Assembly (NCBI RefSeq): GCF_042477335.2
Contig: NC_091255.1
Coordinates: 34,636,501-34,700,500 of the forward strand
Direction of reading: 5' to 3'
Length of the DNA: 64,000 nt
Source of the DNA: Ovis canadensis
Lineage: Eukaryota > Chordata > Mammalia > Artiodactyla > Bovidae
Shown one piece after another: positions 41,777 through 51,800 of the stretch (the stretch's first letter is position 1; each line of letters begins with the position of its first letter). The notes under the pieces are model-generated. The model did no database searches. It was not told the origin of the DNA and saw only the letters and a list, made by a program, of their open reading frames with translations. The translations under genes and the position numbers were made by a program.

Positions 41777-41857
41777 AGGTTTGTATTTACAAGGCCACTT
41801 CTCAAGATGGGACTTTCTTCCAACACAGTAGATCATGCATCAAGACTGGGACCGACC

Positions 41858-44800
41858 CTAGAGGATCACAGCCCAAGTATCACAAGCCTGGATTTAAACA
41901 GAAAAAAGTTAGTTATTCCAGTCACGAAGATAGTCTCAGCATATGGTTCAAAGTCATCGATAGCAATGACACTTAAGCTGCTCCTTCCACGACCTGGGTG
42001 GCCTCTGTGCTTCCCCCCTTCAGGAGATGGTTGGCCTTTTAACTGAAATGACATCACTTTTCTATGCAACTAAGTTCCTCTTTTCTACCAGGGTGGGAAT
42101 AAAACCATCCGCTGACCCACTGTCAACTACTGGCTCCCGTGGTAGGCTTACCAGACAGCTCATGAGAAGACATGACTTCTCCTCTGTCCCCTCAGTGACG
42201 GAAAATTCTGGCGTGTGGGGACAGTGTGCACTGTGCTCACTGACACTGTCTTCTAAACAGGCACGAAGCTTTTGCTCTGTCACCTCCGGAGACTAAAAAA
42301 TAGACACGTTAAACTATAACCTAATCTTACTAGCCTCATAGTCAACAGCTTGAAAAACTGTACCTCCCCTCACACCAATCCACAACTGGCTCCCTGTGAT
42401 GGCTTGATTCCTTGGACCCTTAGAAACGCTATAACCGTGCTAAGAGGATCTCTTTAAATGTCCATCTAGCTGCCTCTCCAAATGAACCAGTGCTCTTCCA
42501 CTCCTGCCGTAAAACACTAACTGCTGCTCATCGTGCCAGGAACACTCAGACTCTGGAACCTCCCTGTGTTTCTGCCTCTACCAGCCAAGTGTATGCTTAC
42601 CCAGAACCAGCAAGCTCCCATATCTGCTGCTGAACTTGCTACTGTAACTGAGTGATTTAATTACATACTATATAAACCAATGAAATAATAAAACAAAGTT
42701 TCATTTTTGTGATAGTAAGTGGAATGTTTAGGAAACAAAAAGATGCTTTAAAAAAAAAGAAAGAATTAGGTAAAAGAGTAAAAGATGGGGAGGAAAAATC
42801 CTAAAGTGTAGACAGCTTCTCGATGCTTTATAGAAACAACTGGAAACACAAGACTTTAAGAGAATTTTACAAAAAACAACCTCCGCTCTCCAGTCAACAG
42901 AGTCTCTGGCTCAAAGAATGGCAAGTAAACACGTATGTTTGAAACTTACTATAAAGTGTGTCATTTGTATAATTCACCACTTTTAATCAACTGGCAAACT
43001 TTAGGTCAACATGTCAGATCAGATACAAGAGTTTCCAGTACTAAACCAGGCTCTCTTCCTAGACGTAAGTGCCTCACAAATGGCTTGTGCAGAGGGGCTG
43101 GGAAGACCCTGATTTATGGAGCTTGCCAATTCCATGGTGTCTCATATTGCCACTGTGACCAATTTCAAGCTACCAGTGTGTGAACTGGACGTGAAGCTGG
43201 GACAAGCTGTGCTCGCTACTGGAAAGTAGGTACATGTGGGAAGAGGTAACACAAGACCTGTGTGAGGAACACTCACATGAGACTGGATGTACAGGCCACA
43301 CTGACACACGACCAGTCCGCTTGCTACCCTCAGGTTGTACCTGGAAGCAGAATTGGGATCCCAGAGCATTACAGCTAGCAAACCTGTATCCCCTCACTTC
43401 CCAGACCACAGAGTTGGGGGGAGTTCCACTCACCTTGGAGTGGGGGGTGGGAACGAACAGTGCTGAAAAGGTTGTGAAAACTCTTACTTTGTACACACGG
43501 GACAGATGAGGGGGTTTGCTTCCCACTCAGCAAGCATGACACTGAGACACTGTTCGTCAAACTGCAAGCTCTTCTCGTACTCACTGATGATGGACTGTTC
43601 TGCAAGGCAAAGGAGAGCTGGAGTGGCACCGTGCATCACTTCGGGCACCCTGTCCCGAGTGCTAGAAGATTCATTTTCAAAGGCTTCATCCACACAAGAG
43701 ACAAATGAGGGTAAAACCACACTACAATCGCTAGATATTCACTGCTGTGTCAGGCCTCCTCTTACTGGATCCTTCCCCTCCTGTCTGTCTGCTTCCTTTT
43801 GAAGTGATGAGGCCACAGGAGGGGAGCTGAAAAAGTGTCAGGCAGCTGAAGAAAGCTGACAAAGGCACATATTTCTGATGCCAGGCCCCCCTGGATACGT
43901 CTAAGGCGATCTGTTCCCCACTGTCCCCAGACTCAGTCCGTGTTCAGAATGTGTGTTCATCCACTTAGCAGATAATGTAAAAAGGTCTAGGACTTGGGAG
44001 GCCTAGGTAAATACAAAGATGAAAAAGGCTGGTCCCTGCTTCTGATGAGCTCACCGTCTAGACTTCAGAGTAGGGCTCAGCAGACCACAGGCCGTATCCT
44101 GCCCACCTTCCATTTTCAAAGTTATAATAGAACAGCCATTCTCCTTTGGTTGATGAATGGGCTCTAACGGTTCTCCCACTACAATAGCAAAACTGAGTAG
44201 TAGCAACAGGCTAAACATTTACAACCTGGCTCCTAAGGGAGAGTTTGCCAAGCCCAATTCCAGAGGGTTCATTATGACTGAGTAAGGCAGAACACAGCAA
44301 ATTCTTATCACTTGGGATTTTTAAATTAAATACACCCCAAAAGAAATATTTAGTGAGTCCTTTCACTGAGATAGGTTTTACAGGTGAGGGTAAAGAGAAA
44401 AAAAAAAAAATTCAAGGAATCTACAGTTTAACTGGAGTCAACACAGCAATCATAACAACTAACACTCGCATAGCACTTATTTTGTGTCAAAGTCCTTAAC
44501 ATATATATTAATCTTCACTATAAGTCTTATTTTAAAGATGAAGAAACAGGCACAAGGAGAGCCCAGCGCCACACAAGTTAAAGTGGTGAAGCTGAGAAGT
44601 GAACTTTGGCCGTCTGGGTCAAGAGTTCATGCTCTTGCATCCTCAAGATAAAAGCAATTATTTATCGAAAGCCTTCTTATATACCAGGCACTGCTTTAAG
44701 TCTTCAACACATGTTATTTAAACTACAGAGGCAGTCTGTCATCTCTTTAACAGATGACATAAACTGAGCCTCATCAAGACAGGCCTGTGTGAAATAAATG

Positions 44801-47800
44801 ACTTAGTTATATGAAGTACTAAATCAAGCACTCTGTGGCTCTCTGATGCTACAGGAAGGGAACGGTCACAAGACCCTGGGGAGTCAGTAAGGAACAGATG
44901 GGAGAGAAGGTACTGAAGTTAGGCAGCACAAGAGGCCTGATCATGCACTCTCCTGTAAGGGGACAAGGTTACTGTTAATCTACTAACAGAGAAGTACTGT
45001 TGGGTTGAATAGACACAGGAACCGGATTCACAGAATCAATTTTACTTTCCAACCCCACCACCAGCTATGCAGCCTGTAGGACACCTCTGTCCCCTCATAC
45101 TACCTCATGGGGCGTCATGAGGATAGAGCAGTAGAAGGAGAGGTCTGAGCACAAGGCCTGACACCGGAAGCCTCCTCTGTTACTGGGACAGCCAAGTCCA
45201 GCCAAGACTTTAAAGTGAGAACAAGAGACCCCTGAATACACGACTAGAGATGGAAACAAAGGAGTTAAAAACATTCTGTTTAGAAATGAGGTCAGCATTA
45301 GAGCAGTTAGAGATACAGGCAGGAAGAACTATTCCTAGACGTCACCTTGATCAATCAGCTCCTGTTGGATTTCCTCCAGCACAGCCAGGTCCATCGGCTC
45401 CTCCAACTGCAGGAGAAAGTGGGGTCATCAGAGATTTGAAGTTACGATCAACTGACAAGACCCACATGATTCACACTTGGAGACTGGCTTGAAAAACCCA
45501 GATTCAACTGAAGAAATCAACCCAGTCCTTCCGTAGAATGTGCTGACAGTGCAGTAACGTGGCCATGCTGAGAAAGCATCCACAAATGATTCACCCAGCC
45601 AGGGACAAAACAACGGCACCAAAGTTGCGGGAGGCAGTGTAGGGTAGCAGCTAAGTGTATGGTTCTGCCAAAAAGCTGTGTGACCACTAGAAAGTTTCTA
45701 ATCACCGTCAGCCTCATTTTGGGCCTCTGTAACGTGGACATAAAACCCACCCGAGAGGGTTACTATAAACACTAATTGTGACTATGTAACTTGAACACAT
45801 AGCAGGCACCAAATCATGCCTGTTTATTACAGAGAGCCTTGATGTTTTCAGAACAGTTTCCCACATGTTTCTTATACTGTCCTCACAGTACTAACAACAT
45901 CATCAATTTTACAAATGTGGAAACTAAAGCTCAAAGAGGCAGAATTAAGAGGCAATAGCAAAACCAAGATCAGAACTGCAGAACTACTGAGACTTCCTTG
46001 GTGGTCCAGCGGCTAAGACTCTGTGCTCCCAACACAGGGGGCCCAGGTTCCATCCCTGATCAGGGAACTAGATCCCACATGCTGCACCTAAAAGACCCTG
46101 CGTGCTGCAAGAAAGACTGAAGATCCCATGTGCTGCAGATGCACAGCCAAATGAATATTAAAAAAAAAAAAACAGAATTCCAGAACTACTGAGTTCCAAT
46201 CCAGTGCTTTTCCTGATACATGGTAAATGGTTCCCTGTGCATACCCAGTTCCCAACCCTGGCTGAGATTAGAATCAGAAAGTTCCTGGAGACCTTTTTTA
46301 AAAAGAGAGATCACTAGCTCAGGCCTACTGAATCAAAAGTTCCAGGGGTGGAGCCATGGAGTAAAATTTCTCTCCGTTGAGTTTTGTAAGTGATTATGAT
46401 GTGAAGAACTGACTCATTGGAAAAGACCCTAGTGCTGGGATAAGACTGAAGGCAGGAGGAGAAGGGGGAGACAGAGGATGAGATGGTTGCATGGCATCAC
46501 TGACTCAATGGACATGGGTTTGAGCAAGCTCCAGGAGTTGGTGATGGCCAGGGAAGCCTGGCGTGCTGCAGTCCATGAGGTCGCAAAGAGTCGGACACAA
46601 CCGAACGACTGAACTGAACTGATGACACAGTGATGCAGCAGGTTGAGAGTCTAGAATTTATGGACCATCAATTGATCTAGAAGAGTCTAATGTTAAAGGT
46701 AGAAGAACTTGGGTCAGAGGCCATTAGAGGCCTGATTGGGGGCTGGAAGGTGACTGGATTTAGAGAAGTTGGGAAGACAGGAAGAGAGGACACTGCCATT
46801 CACGGTGCTAAAGGAACATATCCAGCCTGACCTGAGCCCAGGCCTGTGGGCAGCTCTCCACCGACTGCAAAGCATTCCACTCTTCTTCCATCACCTCCTG
46901 CACTAGAAGGGTGTTCTGAGCGCCTCCTGACATACTGCCTCCAGCCTGGCGGTATTTGCTCAGGAGCCTGTCCCGGCTGTTTCTCATTCTCTCCAGGCAT
47001 CCCTTGGAAAGAGGAGAAAGATGAGAAAGGGGGGAAAAAAAAAAAACCCTCAGATTAGTTGTTAACACACTAAAGGAAATTTATAGACACACAATTTAAA
47101 CTCTAACCCTAACTATTGTTACTTTGGCACTTTCCTCTCCAGTCCTTACCCGTATGTCAACGGGTGCAATTACAATGCTTGGGTCATGTATTTCCAGATC
47201 AACATACTTCACAGTCTATCTTCAATGCCAGCCTTCTGAATGGTTGGTGATATTAGCACAGCATCCACTGTGCTATCAAGACAGTTAGGTTGCTTCCAAA
47301 TTTTTGCTACTCTAGATATGGCTCTGGTAGTCACCTTCTTAAACAGTTACTCAGCTTCAGGCAATCTTTTCCCCTAGCGGCCACATGGCAATGCCTGGAG
47401 ACATTTTTGGTTGTCACAGCTCTAGTTGTAGAGGCCAGGGAAGCTGTTAAACGCTGTACAATCCCAGAACTGCCCCCCACTCCACAATGAAGAACTATCT
47501 TCTTCAAACTGTGGACAGCCAAGGTTGAGAAATCCTGCTGTCAACAGTCATTTCTAGCATCAGATTATTTTCCTGGGATATATCCACTACATTAAATTCC
47601 GGAAACGACAGGCGACAGCATTTACAGGAACCAGACTGAGTTCAGGATAGGTCAGTGCTGACTGTATGCTACAATTCTGCTAGACTTAGTAACAGAGGCA
47701 CAGAAGAAACCGTTTGGAATGGAATGATAAATCATTTCCGGAATAAAAAATACTAATTATTCTATTTCTCTTTGGAATAGACATAACGCCTCTCTAGATT

Positions 47801-48219
47801 GCGGTGAGTACACAAGGTGCCTCTCTGGTGCCCACCGACCCGACAACAGCAGGTGCAGAGGTGCAGTCACGGCCGCATTTCACGCTGAAAACACACGAGT
47901 CCAAAACGAAGGCTTCCTGGGACCGGACCGGTCCAGGCTAGTGCCACACCCAGGGGTCCAGAAGCTCCAGAAAGTGTCCGGACGGTGGCCGGGGTCGGAC
48001 CTACAGGCAGGAGATCCACCTGCACCGACTCTTGCTTCACCCGGCCAGGCGGAGGGAAATTACGGAGGAGAGCGGTTCCTGAGACGGACTAGAGGAGTGA
48101 CGACAACCTGGCCAAGGCTTCCCAAATCTCACACTCACCTGCCTGAAAGCCTCTTTCCAAGGCGGCGAGCCCATCAGCTTATACAGCGAGCGGTGCCGAG
48201 ACCCAGGCCTCTCTGCCAT
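41858..48219 (-). CDS. RPAIN: RPA-interacting protein RPAIN (complete, 7 exons)
   Basis: RPAIN (hRIP) binds replication protein A and carries it into the nucleus through importin beta. Minus-strand coding exons in order: 48219-48139, 47002-46832, 45406-45346, 43599-43488, 43340-43277, 42292-42152, 41887-41858. All splice borders are GT/AG, phases agree, and the total is 660 bases, 219 residues, equal to human. It starts [21 protein letters not shown] (basic, import-related N-terminus), has a helical middle ([34 protein letters not shown]), and a cysteine-rich zinc-binding C-terminus: C137-x-x-C140, C154-x-C156, then H183, H186 and C187, ending ACDTWAVIL. Exon 6 has two in-frame acceptors nine bases apart and can also read through its donor. 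It is head-to-head with NUP88 and tail-to-tail with C1QBP. Confidence 0.96.
42293..43276. other. RPAIN intron 5 with no recognised repeat
   Basis: AT-rich intronic DNA, almost 1 kb, with no named repeat and no coding evidence. Confidence 0.4.
44068..44262 (-). repeat. MER3-like hAT DNA transposon remnant
   Basis: Blocks resemble MER3: GCAGACCACAGGCCGTATCC, TGATGAATGGGCTCTAAC, AAACTGAGTAGTAGCAACAG, then GAGTTTGCCAAGCCC at the other end. RPAIN intron 3. Orientation is arbitrary for this short palindromic-ended element. Confidence 0.5.
44440..44770 (+). repeat. Two adjacent MIR SINE copies
   Basis: First at 44440-44640 (AGCACTTATTTTGTGTCAAA, TAAAGATGAAGAAACAGGCA, CCACACAAGTTAAAGTGG), second at 44650-44770 (ATACCAGGCACTGCTTTAAG, TTTAACAGATGACATAAACT). 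Both are antisense to RPAIN. Confidence 0.65.
45620..45830 (+). repeat. MIR SINE
   Basis: GGGAGGCAGTGTAGGGTAGC, AAAAGCTGTGTGACCACTAG, TCAGCCTCATTTTGGGCCTC and ACACATAGCAGGCACC follow MIR order closely. RPAIN intron 2. Confidence 0.75.
45840..46205 (+). repeat. MIR SINE interrupted by a younger SINE
   Basis: MIR sequence (CACATGTTTCTTATACTGTC, TTACAAATGTGGAAACTAAA, CAAAACCAAGATCAGAACTG) breaks at 45991 and resumes after 46193 with GTTCCAATCCAGTGC. Confidence 0.65.
45979..46193 (+). mobile_element. CHR-type SINE with perfect 13-bp duplication
   Basis: SINE of about 190 bases (GACTTCCTTGGTGGTCCAGC head, 12-base A tail) flanked by CAGAACTACTGAG at 45979-45991 and 46181-46193, identical copies. 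It is inserted inside a MIR. Confidence 0.9.
46250..46402 (+). repeat. MER5A-like DNA transposon remnant
   Basis: CCCTGGCTGAGATTAGAATC, GGCCTACTGAATCAAAAGTT and GTTCCAGGGGTGGAGCC match MER5A in sense order. Confidence 0.6.
46403..46625 (+). mobile_element. ART2/BovB 3'-end element, sense
   Basis: GAACTGACTCATTGGAAAAG, GGATGAGATGGTTGCATGGC, CAAAGAGTCGGACACAACCG, ending CTGAACTGAACTGATGA. Opposite orientation to the two longer BovB copies. Confidence 0.88.
47366..47545 (+). repeat. MER20 DNA transposon
   Basis: GGCAATGCCTGGAGACATTT, TTGGTTGTCACAGCTCTAGT, GAGGCCAGGGAAGCTGTTAA and GGTTGAGAAATCCTG are diagnostic MER20 blocks. RPAIN intron 1, antisense to the gene, next to an L1M-like segment. 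Confidence 0.8.
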
Positions 48220-48275
48220 CTCGTTTTCGCGGGAGTAGTCGCCAGAAAGCCCCACCCACAACGGGGCACAGGATC

Positions 48276-48334
48276 CTGGGAGTTGTAGTTCATGGGTTCC
48301 GACCGCGCCAGGTCCCGGGGAATTCTGGGAAACG
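48276..48334. promoter_or_regulatory. RPAIN: ZNF143/STAF-like motif pair at RPAIN
   Basis: CTGGGAGTTGTAGTT at 48276-48290 is the reverse complement of AACTACAACTCCCAG, an excellent ZNF143/STAF core. GGAATTCTGGGAAACG at 48319-48334 is the reverse of a TTTCCCAGAATTCC-type second site. Both sit 57-115 bases upstream of the RPAIN start codon. Confidence 0.75.
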
Positions 48335-48662
48335 TTTTCCTATCGGCGGGTCCCACACGGAGCCTGATTTGGGCAACCCCAGGATGAGGGACTGAAGTAG
48401 TGACATTTGTGAAGTCTATCCAACGTAGATTGAAGGAGGTAAGTCTTGAAGGAAGATTTTATTTTTTGAGGGAAGTTATTAGATGTCTAGCTTTATCCAG
48501 GTGGAGATGTCCAATAAGCAATTAGATACGCAGATCTCAGTTTTCACCCACGCCCTTCCCGCCCCGTACTAGACTTCCTGTAACCCAGAAGCTTCAACTC
48601 AGGTTCTGGCCGGTTGACTTTCTCCTCCCGCCCCTTTGGCTTCAGAATAGGCTTGACTGGTG

Positions 48663-48794
48663 ATTGGCTTTCCTTTGGCGATAACGCTGTCTGATGGGTT
48701 GCCCTCACCTTTGCCCCGCCCCAATCCTGTCTCGTGCTTCCGGCCTGCCTGCTCGATGATTGGCTGAAGCAGTGGACGGCTGGGAGCAGATTGG
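48663..48794 (+). promoter_or_regulatory. NUP88: Cluster of four CCAAT (NF-Y) boxes before NUP88
   Basis: ATTGG at 48663-48667, CCAAT at 48721-48725, ATTGG at 48759-48763 and 48790-48794. The last two are 31 bases apart, a spacing common for paired NF-Y sites. CTTCCGG (ETS-type) lies at about 48738. Confidence 0.65.
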
Positions 48795-48835
48795 CTGCGC
48801 TCAGCGGCGAGGCCGCCGAGAGCTGTGGGTTCAAG

Positions 48836-51800
48836 ATGGCGGGCGCCGAAGGAGGCCCGGGGGACGGTGAGCTGTGGCAGACCTGGTTGCCCAACCACGC
48901 CGTGTTCTTGCGGCTCCGAGAGGGACTGAAAAACCAGAGCTCAGCCGAAACTGAGAAGCCAGCTTCATCATTGTCTTCGTCGCCGCCGCTGCCTCCTCAG
49001 TTGCTGACTAGAAACCTGGTCTTGGGCCTCGGCGGAGAACTCTTTCTATGGGACCCAGAAGACAGCTCCTTCTTAGTCGTGCGCCTTCGGGGCCCCAGCG
49101 GCGTTGGTGAGGAGCCCTCCCTCTCCCAGTACCAGGTACGGCCAGGCCGAATTGGGAAACGACCCTTAGCTAGCGTTTTCGTCCCCTTCGCATCCTGGCT
49201 ATTTTTCGTCTGTTGGGTGGGAGAGGTGCTATGCGAGCGTAAGCAGACGTCTTTTTGGGGGGTGCCCAGCAGCTAGTGGAGAAGTCTCCTTTTCATTCGC
49301 TCTACCACGGCCGCCGAACCTTTGGAAGCCTCTCTTCCCGTATTTCATTCCTTCCACAAATGTTAATTGACTCTGACATCGCGCCGGACACTGTTACAGA
49401 AACGTATGCGCTCAAGGTGCTTAAGTTTTCTGGGTCTCAGAGGAAGGGAAGGAGCGTGGAGTCACAGTAAAGTATCAGTGGTGCAGGTGCTCTGAAGAGT
49501 ACCAGCGGGGATACGGGGCTTGAGAGCGTGGGTGCATTCGCTATTTTTAGGAGGTGGACCCTGAGAAACAGGTGTCACGGCGTCACTGCATAAAATAAGA
49601 GGGCCAATCCTAACTTTCTCTTGGGGTGGTTGTGAACCTCAAGTCAGATCGTCTATTCCAAAGCACCAGATTTCCTCCCTGACATGGAGGCGGAATCCTC
49701 TGGAAATTAGGCCATCTCCAAAGTTGAAAGGGATGCTGGCTTGTCTTGGAGAAACCAGCAGCATGTGAAAGTCGGTGTAATCAGAGAGTGTTAGACTTCT
49801 TGAGATTAAACATTGCTTTATGGAAGCGTTTACATATAACAAGCTGATTCTTGTCATTTAAAGATTACAAAATAAGAAAACTTGGCACCCATTCTAACCT
49901 ATGGCAGCTGTTGTGTGCTGGTTGAACCTTGTCGATGAAAAATGATTTGAATAAGGTGCTAGCAGTGTTTCTGCAGTTTTGAAAACAGGTCACGAGCCTA
50001 CTGTGTACTAACTTTAAAATTTCAGTTTTTTTAATATAGTTCTTTTTTTTTAAATTTATTTTTATTTTTGGTTGTGCTGGGTTTTCATTGCTGTCTGTGC
50101 TTTCTCTAGTTGCAGAGAGTGGGGACTGCTGCTTATTTCCGTGGCTTCACTTGTGGAGCCAGGGGCTCTAGGGCATGTGGGCTTCAGCAGTTCTGGTGCA
50201 CAGGCTTAGTTGCTCCAAGGCATATGGAATCTTCCCCGGGCCAGGGAAAGAATCTGTGTCCCCTGCCTTGGCAGGCGGATTCTTAACCACTGTACCCACT
50301 AGGGAAGTCCTAAAATTTAAGTTAAGAGTAATTATTAGATGTTTGGCACACAGTACAATAGCACCCTATATCTCTCTGCAGAATTTAGCACAGTCATGAT
50401 TAAATTATTTATATTTGTTAATTCATTGCCTGAATTCTTTTCTGGAGTGCAGGCACCAGGGCAGGGTTGTCTGCCTTACTTAGTTTTGTATTCCCAGTAC
50501 TTCTGTGTGCCTGGAACATATGAACTCAGTACAATATTGATGTCTGTCTGAATGACCTCAATCCTCAGAAATCCAAAAACTTGGAGGAGGAAGCAGCTTA
50601 GCATGAGTTGCAACTTTAAAGGAAATAAAAACATGAATAGTAACTTTAAAAACCAAATTAAAAAAATACCCCCCCCCAAAATCCAGATCAAAGGCATGAA
50701 TAGTAACTTTAAAAACCAAACCAAACCAAAAAACCCCCCAAACAAAAAACACCAGAATACTGTGATTACCACAGGTGACCTAAAGTGATGAGATTGTTCT
50801 GCCAAAGAAAGGTGGCCTTTGATTTGAGATAGATCGTTAGAATCATGTAGAAGATTGAGAAGATGGGGGAAAGGAGGAACGAACTATTGATGAGAGAAAA
50901 AAGCAATTTGATTAGAATCAGAAAAGGGCAGCTAAAAGCAAAAGCAATCAAAAGACTCAAAAAACAAAGCCCAGACTTATCAGTAACAATTAGTTGGAAT
51001 CACATTATATTCAACAGTCTTGTCTAATACAATTTTGGCAGACGTGATTCTCTGTACATCAGGATAAGCAATAGATTGGTAATCTCTTGGTTTATTACTG
51101 AAAGTGGAGAGAAAAGAAAGGGAATTTGAGATACTCATGAGAGAAGAAATAGAAGTGTTTGGTTTTTTTTGGAAGGCATATAATACCAAGACATATAACT
51201 TAACAGAACCCTCCTGAAAATGTCTCTCTTCCATAACTAAATCTGCCTAGGTAAAGTGCATTTTACTTGCTGCAGAAGTTCTTGAAGCTACTATCTTATT
51301 TTACTATTTATAACATAGTAATTATTTACTAATACTTCTGAGTTCTTAACTGGCTGGTCAACTAAAACATGTACTGAAAGTTAGCAACACGCCACATACG
51401 CCAAGGATAACAGGAAAGACAGAGCTCAAGTAATTCACAGTTGTATGGGATGAGTAAGTAAAAGGATAATTGGAATGCAGGGTGATAAAGGACTACAGTA
51501 GAATTATTTAGGATGTGCTCTAGGAGGACAGAAAAGATGCACTGGTTCATGGCCAGAAAATCAGAGATATTTTTTGGGAGGAAAGTACATAGACACTGAG
51601 TCTCCAAGAAAGTTTTAGCTGACGCCAGCTAAAAAGAGAAAATGAGGGCATTGCAGGATGGATCGTTGTACAGAAACACATGTTGATTTCCCAGAAATCT
51701 GGAATTATAAAGTACAAGTGGGGAATGGTGGAGAATTGAGGCTAAAGTGGTAGTCTGGAGTTTGATCATAAAAAGGGAAATTATATGTAGTATTGACCAA

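Larger units (their letters stand above)
48130..49140. promoter_or_regulatory. Shared RPAIN/NUP88 bidirectional CpG-rich promoter
   Basis: RPAIN (start 48219, minus) and NUP88 (start 48836, plus) are divergent with 616 bases between start codons. The ends are GC/CpG-rich, with a more AT-rich centre at about 48370-48530. No TATA box is seen on either side. Regulatory-looking sites cluster near each gene: ZNF143-like motifs at the RPAIN end; CCAAT boxes and an ETS-like CTTCCGG at the NUP88 end. Confidence 0.75.

Noticed and set aside
48544-48898. Minus-strand open frames (99 and 116 codons) between RPAIN and NUP88
   Set aside because: They overlap the NUP88 promoter and exon 1 in antisense, have no recognised domain, and are expected by chance in GC-rich DNA.
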